From positions 1 through 42,460 of the forward strand of contig NZ_WVIE01000033.1 in the NCBI RefSeq assembly GCF_010091945.1: a DNA stretch of 42,460 bases, in the 5' to 3' direction. This DNA comes from Myxacorys almedinensis A. GTDB taxonomy: Bacteria; Cyanobacteriota; Cyanobacteriia; Leptolyngbyales; Leptolyngbyaceae. Of the stretch, positions 31,951-39,907 are shown in pieces. The notes below the pieces were generated by a model. The model was given only the letters and a program-made list of their open reading frames with translations. It ran no database searches and was not told where the DNA came from. Numbering within the stretch: position 1 is the first letter of the stretch; each line of letters starts with the position of its first letter. A program made the position numbers and the translations under genes.

Positions 31951-33258
31951 TCACATCGTCAGCGATTCAGGATTAGTTTCGATCAATTTCGCGAGATCTT
32001 TTAAGAACGCCGCCGCATGAGCACCATAAATGATTCGGTGATCGCAGGTGATGTTTACCTGCATCTGCCGACGTACACCCAACAGACCATCACTCGTTGC
32101 CACAACCTGCGGACTCGATCCACCCACTGCCAAAATAGAGCCTTGTCCTGGAGGCAAAATCGCATCAAACGAACTGACCCCAAACATGCCTAAATTGGAA
32201 ATTGTGAAGGTTCCTGAACTATATTCGTCGGGCTGGAGTTGCTTGGCACGAGCGCGATCAACCAGATCTTTCCAGTTGCGAGAGAGCGAATAAATATCTA
32301 GCGTATCTGCCTGCTGAAGCACGGGCGTAATCAAGCCGCCATCATCCATAGCAACAGCAACAGCAACGTTAATATTAGTATTGAAATGAGTGCCTTGGTT
32401 CACATAGCTGGCATAGAGTAGCGGGTGTTTTTGCAACGTTACCGCAACTGCTTTTGCCAATAGCGCCGTCATCGTTACCCCTTTAGACTTGATTTGCTTA
32501 TACAGCTTGTCTAAGTTGTCAGTGGTGATGGTATAGGCAACATGAAAGGTTGGAACATCCAAACTTGCCATCATGTTACGAACCACTGCATTTTGGAGAG
32601 TGGTCATTGGCTGAGTGTGCCCGGCTTGGGCAGCAACCGGAACCGAGGCAGGCGCAGGACGAGGAGTAGGGGTCGGTGCAGGGGCTACAGGGGCAGCAGT
32701 TGTCGCTACCGTCGGGGCGACAGCAGGAGCAGGGGATTTACCGGCTGCCGATTCAATATCTTCTGCCACAATCCGCCCGTGAGGCCCGCTACCCGTTAGG
32801 GTTGCCAAATCGACTTTGAACTCTTTCGCGAGTTTACGAGCACGGGGAGACGCCACAATTCGACCATTTTTCGGAGCGGAGGCATTGCCATTTGCTGCGA
32901 TCGCTGCCGTTTCAGCGACGGCAACCTGTGCCTCAGTCGCTGCCGATTGCTGGGTCGCCGCCGGAGGGGTTGCACCGCCGCCGTTTGTGGCTTGTTGCTG
33001 CGCTGCACTAAGTTCCGCTTCCGTTTCTGCCAGCAGCGCGATCGCAGATCCGACCAGAGCCGATTCTCCTGCCGGAGTCACGATCGCTGCCAAAATTCCG
33101 TCGTAAAACGACTCCACGTCCATATCGGCTTTATCCGACTCCACCACCACCACGGTTTCGCCTTTTTCAACTTTGTCACCCGGAGACTTAACCCAAGAAA
33201 CAATCTTTCCTTCGGTCATGGTGGAACTCAGGGCGGGCATGAAAATCTCATGAATCAT
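31951..33258 (-). CDS. pdhC: Pyruvate dehydrogenase E2 (dihydrolipoamide acetyltransferase)
   Basis: Core enzyme of the pyruvate dehydrogenase complex; moves the acetyl group from lipoate to CoA. The 435-residue protein has one lipoyl domain (1-77; lipoylated K43 in VVVVESDKADMDVES), an Ala/Pro/Thr-rich linker, an E3-binding domain (IVASPRARKLAKEFKVDLATLTGSGPHGRIVAEDIE, about 135-170), a second Ala/Pro linker and the catalytic domain. The active-site motif is DHRIIYG (H407), with Tyr where bacterial E2s have Asp (DHRxxDG); from memory this DHR-IYG form is normal for cyanobacterial and plastid E2. Genes for E1 and E3 are not adjacent, as is usual in cyanobacteria. Confidence 0.95.
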   Translation of the reverse strand: MIHEIFMPALSSTMTEGKIVSWVKSPGDKVEKGETVVVVESDKADMDVESFYDGILAAIVTPAGESALVGSAIALLAETEAELSAAQQQATNGGGATPPAATQQSAATEAQVAVAETAAIAANGNASAPKNGRIVASPRARKLAKEFKVDLATLTGSGPHGRIVAEDIESAAGKSPAPAVAPTVATTAAPVAPAPTPTPRPAPASVPVAAQAGHTQPMTTLQNAVVRNMMASLDVPTFHVAYTITTDNLDKLYKQIKSKGVTMTALLAKAVAVTLQKHPLLYASYVNQGTHFNTNINVAVAVAMDDGGLITPVLQQADTLDIYSLSRNWKDLVDRARAKQLQPDEYSSGTFTISNLGMFGVSSFDAILPPGQGSILAVGGSSPQVVATSDGLLGVRRQMQVNITCDHRIIYGAHAAAFLKDLAKLIETNPESLTM

Positions 33259-33731
33259 GGGAGTTGCTCAGAATTTAGGATCTATAGGGAGCGGTGGAAA
33301 CCACAACGTAGCTCCGCCTTTCGCAGATCAAATTCTATCGGATCGGGGTCGCGAATTTGAACCACAGACTACAGATAGACTTTGAACCGATGATGGGTAG
33401 AGGGGTGAGAGGGGTGAGAGGTAGATGGAGATGTTATACCAAATTAATCTGTAAATGCTACAGATGTGCGACCTCCCCCCAACCCCTCCTGAGTCAGGAG
33501 AGGAGCCGGAAAGTCTCTCTTGACCCAGGGGGGATGCCGTAGGCAGGGGGGTCGAGGATCTGTCGCAGTGAACAATCAATTTGGTATTACCCATCCACTC
33601 ATCGATTCCCAGTCCATCATTTCAATCTTGACAGACCACTAGAAAAAACAGGTTAAACCTGGAGACTTAGCACAATTTTCTAGGGAACGGCGCGCCCCCA
33701 ATCTCACCCAATTAGGCTCAGGCAATCTCAT
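33259..33731. other. Spacer with MITE copy 2 and small repeats
   Basis: 473 bases upstream of the E2 gene, without a supported gene. It contains a 9-bp tandem duplication (AGGGGTGAG, 33401-33418), the MITE-like element (33436-33587) and CCCATCCACTC text like that at 11 kb. Short ORFs here are products of the element sequence. Confidence 0.65.
33436..33587. mobile_element. MITE-like element, copy 2
   Basis: About 152 bp with terminal inverted repeats ATACCAAATT / AATTTGGTAT. About 29 of the outer 40 positions match between the two inverted ends. The central part holds a CTCCT-GAGTC-AGGAG hairpin. TTA flanks both ends and could be a target duplication or part of the element. Same orientation as copy 1, with clustered differences only in the middle. 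Confidence 0.75.
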
Positions 33732-34181
33732 CTATACATCGCCACGAATCTCTTCAACAATGCCATCGCGCAGCACAATCTCGACATCCATTTTCGAGAT
33801 TAAATTATCTCCCGGCTCAACCCGAAAGACGCTGCCAATCTGGGCTTGCACAACTTCCTGATCTAGATCCAACATCTGCACCTGCTGGAGTTGTTGCAGA
33901 ATTTGGTTTTTTTGCTCTAGCAGTTCGCTTTTGCGCTGGTTAAACTGCATTTTGATCCCTTCCATTTGCTGGATGGCATCAGGACCAGGCGGTTGAATGC
34001 CTTGCCGTTGAACTTCAGAGAGAACTTGTTGAAGCTGCATATCCAACTGTTGCAGTTGACCATCCAACTGATTGAGTTGACCTTGGAGTTGCTGTTGCGC
34101 TTCGTCTTTCCACCGAGGAGTCACGATCGCTTTAACATTGACATTGCGCTGTAGCAGCAGATGAGATTTAGAAACTTCCAT
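33732..34181 (-). CDS. YlqD-family coiled-coil protein
   Basis: 149-residue protein of the YlqD family (unknown function). A short N-terminal strand region (LLLQRNVNVKAIVTPRWKDE) leads into a Gln/Leu-rich coiled coil (about 25-105: LNQLDGQLQQLDMQLQQVL, KSELLEQKNQILQQLQQVQ). A beta-rich C-terminus ends IGSVFRVEPGDNLISKMDVEIVLRDGIVEEIRGDV. It starts 50 bases downstream of the acyl-ACP synthetase stop on the same strand, so the two are probably co-transcribed. Confidence 0.88.
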   Translation of the reverse strand: MEVSKSHLLLQRNVNVKAIVTPRWKDEAQQQLQGQLNQLDGQLQQLDMQLQQVLSEVQRQGIQPPGPDAIQQMEGIKMQFNQRKSELLEQKNQILQQLQQVQMLDLDQEVVQAQIGSVFRVEPGDNLISKMDVEIVLRDGIVEEIRGDV

Positions 34182-34231
34182 ATGCAGTTCAAGAGTAAGG
34201 ACGTTGGGAGGGGGGTTCCCTGGTTCCCGGT

Positions 34232-36151
34232 CTACGATGAAAACATCTCGTTAATCATACCCTGGTAGCGATCCATCACAACGTTACGACGAATCTTCAG
34301 GGTGTGGGTGAGGAGGTTATTGTCGATGGTAAACGGTTCTGTAAGTAGGCGGAACGGTCCGATGCGATCGTCGGCTCGGTAGCCAGGGCGCTCTTTCACC
34401 AGTCGGGTCAATTCTTGCCGATAAAGCTCTTGCACTGCCGCGCTGTTGAGATCGAGGTTGCCTGGGGTGGCAGACCATTTTTCTAAGGTTTCCAGATTTG
34501 GCACAACCAGCGCACCGAGAACTTTTTGATCTTGCCCGACCAGCATAATCTGATCGATGTAGGCGCTTCTAAGGCAGGCATCTTCGATCGGTTGCGGTTC
34601 AATGTTTTCGCCGTTGGTCAGCACGATCGTATCTTTCGCCCGTCCGGTAATCACCAGATCGTTGTAGGGCGTCACCATGCCAAGATCGCCCGTATCCAAC
34701 CAGCCGTCGGCGTCGAGCGCTTTTGCGGTTGCCTCAGGATTTTTGTAGTAGCCCTTCATCACTTGCTGACCCCGAATCAGAATCAACCCGCGCTCACCCA
34801 CCGGCAGGGCTTGGCGCGTTTCGGGATCAACAACGCGCGTTTCGGTGGTGGGGAGCGGCTCACCATCTGCCCCCCGTACATTGCGCCAAGTGCGGCGGGC
34901 ATGGGTAATCGGAGCCGTTTCGGTTAAGCCGTAGCCGCCCAAAATATCAATACCAACGATTTCAAAAAAATCTTCGAGATGATCGGCGATCGAGCCGCCG
35001 CCACTAACGACAAATTTCAAACTACCGCCGACGCCTTCGCGGATTTTTCGATAAACCAATTTGTCGCCCAACTGATGGATTAGTTCTAGGGGTGCAGCTT
35101 TGAGGGCTGCGATCGCACGGGTTGTCGCCGACGCATCCAAATGATCCAAATCCAATCCGGTGGCTGTTCGCTGCGCTTTGATATATCGCTGACTGTTCTT
35201 TAAAAAGAACTCAACCAACTTTTGCTTTTTCTCCGGTTGCTCCCGAAATTGTTTTTGAATGCCTTCGTAAATCGACTCCCATAGACGGGGCACACCAACC
35301 ATATAATGAGGCTTAAAGTCCTTTAAATCTTTTTTGACAAAGCGAATATTGGTGTAGATCTGAGTGCAACCATTTGAGAAAATGAAATATTCAAACGCTC
35401 GCTCATAGCAGTGCCAGATCGGAAGAATGCTAAGAACCCGTTCTCCGGCTTGGGGTTGCACTACCGTTGCTGCTGCCGAAACCTGGTATAAAAAATTACC
35501 ATGGGTCAGCATCACTCCTTTGGGCATTCCGCTAGTTCCGGAGGTGTACATCAAGGTAGCTAGCGTGTCGCGGGACGGGTGAACAGGGCGCAGAGCAGAT
35601 GTTTTTCCCAGTTCTAGAACGTGATTAAACGCCAGGGTTTTCAGACCGTCATCGGGCGGCGTTTCGTCAGAGAGCAAAATCACGAACTGAAGTGGAAGCT
35701 GATCCAAATGGGGGCGCAGTTTTCTCAGCAATTCCAGATCTTGAACGACCAGTGCGATCGCGTCACTATGTTGCAAGATATACAGCAATTCGTCTCGGTC
35801 TGCCTGTGCGCCACGCACTACATCCATCGCGCCCGATCGCATGATGCCCTGATCCGCAACCAACCAGCGTGGGCAGTTATCAGAAAAGAGAGCGATTCGA
35901 GGGGGGATGTCTTCTGAAGAGAGCGCCAGAACGCCCAACGCTTGCAACCCAGAAGCAAAGTGTTGCATTTGCTCGTGTAGCTCAGCATAGGTCAATTTCA
36001 CCTCTGGGGTGCTGTGCGGATCATGAACTGCCGTTACCGTGGCAAACCGCTGCGCTGCGATCGCCCACATGTCAGGCAGCGATTTTACCCGAGTGTAGGG
36101 GGATTGCTCCAGGGTTGGAACATTGGCGGGGGCATGGGTGGCGTGGCTCAT
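34232..36151 (-). CDS. aas: Long-chain fatty acid-CoA/ACP ligase (AMP-forming)
   Basis: 639-residue adenylate-forming enzyme; cyanobacteria usually have a single such enzyme, the acyl-ACP synthetase that recycles free fatty acids released from membrane lipids. The P-loop-like motif TLMYTSGTSGMPKGVMLTHG (202-212 core) is intact, and GGYGLTETAPITHARR, GWLDTGDLG and ITGRAKDTIVLTNGENIEPQPIE are the expected adenylation motifs. A long insertion (about 300-380, FRPHYMVGVPRLWESIYEG then a helical stretch) is typical of this branch. The N-terminus has no transit signal. Whether CoA or ACP is the acceptor cannot be read from sequence alone. Confidence 0.93.
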   Translation of the reverse strand: MSHATHAPANVPTLEQSPYTRVKSLPDMWAIAAQRFATVTAVHDPHSTPEVKLTYAELHEQMQHFASGLQALGVLALSSEDIPPRIALFSDNCPRWLVADQGIMRSGAMDVVRGAQADRDELLYILQHSDAIALVVQDLELLRKLRPHLDQLPLQFVILLSDETPPDDGLKTLAFNHVLELGKTSALRPVHPSRDTLATLMYTSGTSGMPKGVMLTHGNFLYQVSAAATVVQPQAGERVLSILPIWHCYERAFEYFIFSNGCTQIYTNIRFVKKDLKDFKPHYMVGVPRLWESIYEGIQKQFREQPEKKQKLVEFFLKNSQRYIKAQRTATGLDLDHLDASATTRAIAALKAAPLELIHQLGDKLVYRKIREGVGGSLKFVVSGGGSIADHLEDFFEIVGIDILGGYGLTETAPITHARRTWRNVRGADGEPLPTTETRVVDPETRQALPVGERGLILIRGQQVMKGYYKNPEATAKALDADGWLDTGDLGMVTPYNDLVITGRAKDTIVLTNGENIEPQPIEDACLRSAYIDQIMLVGQDQKVLGALVVPNLETLEKWSATPGNLDLNSAAVQELYRQELTRLVKERPGYRADDRIGPFRLLTEPFTIDNNLLTHTLKIRRNVVMDRYQGMINEMFSS

Positions 36152-36489
36152 GGCACAAGCTCCTAAAATGATGACTTAACTTCAACCCTATTTTGTGTCT
36201 CGGTGCAGAAACAGGACTAGGGGACAGAATCTATTGTGTCTGAAGAGGGTTCTGCTGAGCCAAATTTTCTACAAACCTTCGCACACTACGTTGGTTAAGC
36301 TTTCATCTGCATAAAACTAACTCAGTAAATACTTGCAATTTATCTCTAGTTTTTGCGTAATAAATTAGACATAAACTGGTTCGTACTTAGCAAAAATTGG
36401 CTAGAAAACTGGGCAGAATACATTGAGTACAGCCCGTCAACAAAGTGTGTGAAGCAGGGTGCTAGAGAACAATTTAACTAGTTTGTGAA
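36152..36489. other. Divergent spacer without a gene
   Basis: 338 AT-rich bases between divergent starts (aas on the minus strand, a small gene on the plus strand). It should hold both promoters; no clear operator or repeat is seen. Confidence 0.5.
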
Positions 36490-36726
36490 ATGTGGTGGTT
36501 TTCTATGCAAGCGAGACTCAATCGTGTTTTGAGACCAACTGGTATTTCAAGATCAAATAGCATTTGGTGGGTGACGATCCTGCTCGGAATAGCATTTTTT
36601 GGAACAGTTGCTACTGCTCGTATCATTTTAGACAGTCCAAATTCAACCCAAGAGCAAACAGAGTGCGACGCAACGGAAGTGTTTCGTTGGAGTGACCAAA
36701 TGTGCTATGTGCCGCAAGGAGAATAA
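36490..36726 (+). CDS. Small single-helix membrane/exported protein
   Basis: Up to 78 residues, not recognised. A basic N-terminus (QARLNRVLRPTGISR) precedes one hydrophobic helix (about 25-45, IWWVTILLGIAFFGTVATARIIL), followed by a polar tail with two cysteines (ECDATEVFRWSDQMCYVPQGE) that would be outside the cytoplasm and might form a disulfide. An internal ATG at 36505 is an alternative start; neither has a clear ribosome site. A strong hairpin right after the stop supports an expressed unit. Confidence 0.55.
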   Translation: MWWFSMQARLNRVLRPTGISRSNSIWWVTILLGIAFFGTVATARIILDSPNSTQEQTECDATEVFRWSDQMCYVPQGE

Positions 36727-36732
36727 GCTTGC

Positions 36733-36773
36733 AAGGCAATGCCCTATCAGAAATGCTGCGATCGCATTGCCTT
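36733..36773. terminator. Perfect 10-bp stem hairpin
   Basis: AAGGCAATGC (36733-36742) pairs exactly with GCATTGCCTT (36764-36773), loop of 21 bases containing a HIP1 site. It starts seven bases past the stop of the small gene at 36490. A-rich sequence follows on the plus strand, so it is not a textbook intrinsic terminator; it may stabilise the 3' end. Confidence 0.5.
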
Positions 36774-36878
36774 AAAAAGCATCATTTCCTCTGAGGTGCT
36801 GCCGATTTGAGTTGCAAACCGGGATTGAAATTCGTTAGTCTTCTTCTAGATAGACTTTGAGAAGAAGGGAATGGGACA

Positions 36879-37163
36879 ATGCCAAAAGCGACTTGGAATG
36901 GTGCAGTTTTAGCAGAAAGTGATCAGTGCGAAGTGGTAGAGGGAAATCAATATTTTCCGCCTAGTGCCATTCAGCGCGAGTACTTTCAGGAGAGCAACAC
37001 GCACACGGCTTGTCCGTGGAAAGGCACGGCAAGTTACTACGATGTGGTCGTAGATGGGCAAGTCAACAAAGATGCGGCGTGGTATTACCCAACAGCAAAA
37101 GAGGCAGCAAAAAATATTGAAGGCTATATTGCGTTTTGGAAAGGGGTAAAGATCGAAAACTAG
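36879..37163 (+). CDS. DUF427 domain protein
   Basis: 94-residue soluble protein of the DUF427 family (compact beta fold, function unknown). Signatures: MPKATWNGAVLAES, VVEGNQYFPPSAI, TACPWKGTASYYDV and the ending AAWYYPTAKEAAKNIEGYIAFWKGVKIE. Full length for a single-domain member. AGAAGGGA lies upstream of the ATG as ribosome site. Convergent with the DUF3352 gene. Confidence 0.93.
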   Translation: MPKATWNGAVLAESDQCEVVEGNQYFPPSAIQREYFQESNTHTACPWKGTASYYDVVVDGQVNKDAAWYYPTAKEAAKNIEGYIAFWKGVKIEN

Positions 37164-37204
37164 TGCGTCGTTAAATCGTTTGTTGCCAGGCTGAAATTTG
37201 AGTT

Positions 37205-37237
37205 GTAGCGGATGAGCAAGAGATGTTCATCTGCTAC
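37205..37237. terminator. Hairpin between convergent genes
   Basis: GTAGCGGATGA (37205-37215) pairs with TCATCTGCTAC (37227-37237), 10 of 11 positions, loop of 11. It lies between the DUF427 stop and the DUF3352-TPR stop and may serve both. No U-run. Confidence 0.45.
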
Positions 37238-37274
37238 CGCTGCTAGATCTGCTGCCCATCCGTCATTAATCAAA

Positions 37275-39806
37275 CTACGATGCATTGCTTATCATTTGGA
37301 TTGCCTTTTCGATCCGTTTTTCAGCAACAGCATCGCCCCGTTGTCTAGCAACACCTAAAACCCTTTGTAAATCTTCTAGCGCGCCTTTTTTATCTCCCAA
37401 TAGCGCTTTTGCCAGCCCTCGATCTTCATAATTGTAGTCATAGTCTGGATCGAGATTAAGCGCTTGCTCGCAGTCTTCCAGTGCTTGCTCGTCCTTCAAC
37501 CCTGCTCGGACATAGCAGCGACTGGTGTAATGTGCAGGCGATTTTGAATCAAGGGCGATCGCTGTTTCGCAGTCAGGCAATGCTGCTTTGAAGTCTTTCA
37601 ATCCACGGGCACGAGCATAACAGCGAATATTATAAGCATCCCGATCAAATTTATCTTGCCGAATCGCGTGATCCGCATCTGCGATCGCACCTTCATACTC
37701 TTCCAGCCTAGCCCGAAGATTTGCCCGGAGCGTATAGACTCCTGCCGCAGCCGGATCAGCTTGAATGGCTTGATCTAAATCCATTAACGCCGCTTGTTCT
37801 GCTTGTTCTGCATCAACTCTAGCCCGACCGAGATAGGCAGCGGTAGTTTTAGGATGAAGTTGAATGGCTTGAGTGGAATCTGCAAGCCCTTGGGGCGTGG
37901 CGGAGCCAATCGTGAGTTTGCGCGACTCCGAAGAAACCGAGGGTTCCTCCGGTTCGCGCAGTGAGATTGGCTCAGGGCGAGTGGTAGCTAGCGCCATAAA
38001 ACCATCCGTCTGAAAGCGTTGGGCATTAAGGGACGTCGTTCCGCTCAGGCTACGAATGCTGCCTAACGAGGCTTTGAGTTCGTCTAAATAAGGAGCCGAA
38101 TTTGTACCTAGAAACATCGGCAAAATGGAGTTGTTCACCAAGCTTAAAACTGCGCCCCCATTGACATAGGAGTAGCCAAAGTTCTCGGTTGGAAGGGGCG
38201 CGATCGCGGCTTTGAAGTTCGCCGATTGCCGCAAAGTTTGGTTGGGTTTGACCGTCACCTCAGAGAGCGCCCCGCCGCCACCCAACAGCACCAGCGTATC
38301 GGGCTTGACCCAGCCATGAGCAAACACACTTTTCTTGGTTCCGCTGATCGGGGCATCCCAACTGGTAAAGCTAGGCTGGGCATTCACAAAGGGGCTGCCA
38401 AATTTCTGTTGAGCAAAGCGATCAAGCTTGGTGAGGGCAACTTCTGCCGCCGCGCGATCGCTCGTTTGCACCATCAAGCCAAACCCGACATCTAGATTTA
38501 GCCCCGTCGCGGGCAAAAAGCCTTGGCGGGTAGGGTAGGCAAACGTGGCATATTCGCCATCCATCCAGGGAAAAATGTCGCGATCGTCCAGTCCAATCGT
38601 GGTTTGGCTGAGTTGGCGAAACTGAGCTAGCTTGGGCTTGAGCATCGGCTGAGTTTCAATCGCCAACGTCAGCAATTTCCAAATTGTCGCAAGTCCTCGG
38701 CTGTTAGCGACCATATAATTTGTGCCAGGAAGCTGCTCCAAAATTTGATTTGGGTTGGCAAGCTCTCTGGTAGCGATCGCCGGAAGCGGGGTTTTTAAGT
38801 TGGCTCCAAATTGCAGATGCAGCCCGTCTGGTTCTGCCCAAACGAAGCCATCGACCGACTCGTAACTCTCCTTCCCCGACAGTTTTTCAGGAAATTGAGG
38901 CAGAGTGATCCCAGGGGCAAGCTTCTGGAGTTGCTCGATATCGTAGGCAAGAATGGCTGAGAAAGATTTTTCATAATCCCCGTATGCCACGATCAGCGAC
39001 TTGGCAGCCTGCGATCGCGCTAGGGTGCGTTGAAATGTAGGCAGATTAGCTAATACAGCGTTAGTCAACTGCGCGTCGATCACCTGTTGCACTGCTTCCA
39101 CCGATGGTGAGCTAATGATGTGGTTGGGCAGCACTGCGATCGCGAGACCTTTAGGGGCAAAGGGCGAATTGGGTGGTACGTCTGACGATGGGGCTGAGCG
39201 CGGACGAAGGGGAATGTCTACAGGTTTTTTAAGATCGGGGTGCGCTTTGATAGACAACTGCGGCGCAGGCATGACCAGAGGGGCTTTCTGGTCTTGATCT
39301 AAAATATCTAGCGGATTTTCAGGCTCCCATTCTAAAAGTGTGACTCCTTTATATTGTCGCTCTTTGGCAGGTTTTACCCGAGAAGCTTTGACCTGATCGA
39401 GAAACCGAGCAATGGGAGCAGCATCTTTGACCATGGCAACGGTTGTCAGTTGAGGCTGCGGTGCGGGAAGATAGACGTAGGCAATGGAGCCACCGAGCCA
39501 AGGGCGAACATCAGTATAAAAATCTACTTTTAATGGCGTCGGATAGAGTGCCCCAGGGAACGAAAAGTCTTTGGGAAAGATGCCAAATCGGCTGAGCGCT
39601 TCCCATTTTGCGGCAGTGGTATCGATCAAAATAACTGCGATCGCACTATCAGGCAGCAAATTGCCAATCGTCATCGGGGCATCTGTTGCCGCAGGGGAAA
39701 GGGCGATGGGTTCTGCAATCTGGTGAATGGCGAGAGGAGCGGGGATGGCTTTTGCAGAAGCAGGTGCAACAAAAGTGCTCATCGCAGATAGAACGGGCAG
39801 CAACAT
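37275..39806 (-). CDS. DUF3352 domain protein fused to TPR repeats
   Basis: 843-residue exported or membrane-associated protein. The N-terminus is a signal-peptide-like segment (LLPVLSAMSTFVAPASAKA). A large DUF3352 domain follows (from about 45, IGNLLPDSAIAVILIDTTAAKWEAL, to about 610), with a Pro-rich insertion near 175-215. From about 630 there are five or six TPR units, for example AAGVYTLRANLRARLEEYEGAIADADHAI and AYNIRCYARARGLKDFKAALPDCETAI. DUF3352 function is unknown; the TPR part suggests protein binding. The DUF3352 plus TPR combination is worth noting because many DUF3352 proteins end without TPRs. Confidence 0.88.
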   Translation of the reverse strand: MLLPVLSAMSTFVAPASAKAIPAPLAIHQIAEPIALSPAATDAPMTIGNLLPDSAIAVILIDTTAAKWEALSRFGIFPKDFSFPGALYPTPLKVDFYTDVRPWLGGSIAYVYLPAPQPQLTTVAMVKDAAPIARFLDQVKASRVKPAKERQYKGVTLLEWEPENPLDILDQDQKAPLVMPAPQLSIKAHPDLKKPVDIPLRPRSAPSSDVPPNSPFAPKGLAIAVLPNHIISSPSVEAVQQVIDAQLTNAVLANLPTFQRTLARSQAAKSLIVAYGDYEKSFSAILAYDIEQLQKLAPGITLPQFPEKLSGKESYESVDGFVWAEPDGLHLQFGANLKTPLPAIATRELANPNQILEQLPGTNYMVANSRGLATIWKLLTLAIETQPMLKPKLAQFRQLSQTTIGLDDRDIFPWMDGEYATFAYPTRQGFLPATGLNLDVGFGLMVQTSDRAAAEVALTKLDRFAQQKFGSPFVNAQPSFTSWDAPISGTKKSVFAHGWVKPDTLVLLGGGGALSEVTVKPNQTLRQSANFKAAIAPLPTENFGYSYVNGGAVLSLVNNSILPMFLGTNSAPYLDELKASLGSIRSLSGTTSLNAQRFQTDGFMALATTRPEPISLREPEEPSVSSESRKLTIGSATPQGLADSTQAIQLHPKTTAAYLGRARVDAEQAEQAALMDLDQAIQADPAAAGVYTLRANLRARLEEYEGAIADADHAIRQDKFDRDAYNIRCYARARGLKDFKAALPDCETAIALDSKSPAHYTSRCYVRAGLKDEQALEDCEQALNLDPDYDYNYEDRGLAKALLGDKKGALEDLQRVLGVARQRGDAVAEKRIEKAIQMISNAS

Positions 39807-39824
39807 AATTCGTACGTCAGGTTA

Positions 39825-39895
39825 GTTAAAGTAGCGGCGATAGAGGCACACTATACAAGTGCGCTGAGAACAAGTGCGCTGAGAGCCACTTTAAC
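39825..39895. repeat. 15-bp tandem duplication inside an 8-bp inverted repeat
   Basis: ACAAGTGCGCTGAGA occurs twice exactly (39855-39869, 39870-39884). An inverted pair GTTAAAGT (39825-39832) and ACTTTAAC (39888-39895) flanks it. It lies just upstream of the DUF3352 gene and downstream of recQ, so it may overlap the DUF3352 promoter or a recQ 3' structure. Confidence 0.75.
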
Positions 39896-39907
39896 CCAAT
39901 CTTTTGG

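Noticed and set aside
33328-33594. 88-codon minus-strand ORF over the second MITE-like copy
   Set aside because: The frame is formed by the element sequence; it lacks a recognisable domain and is not kept in copy 1.
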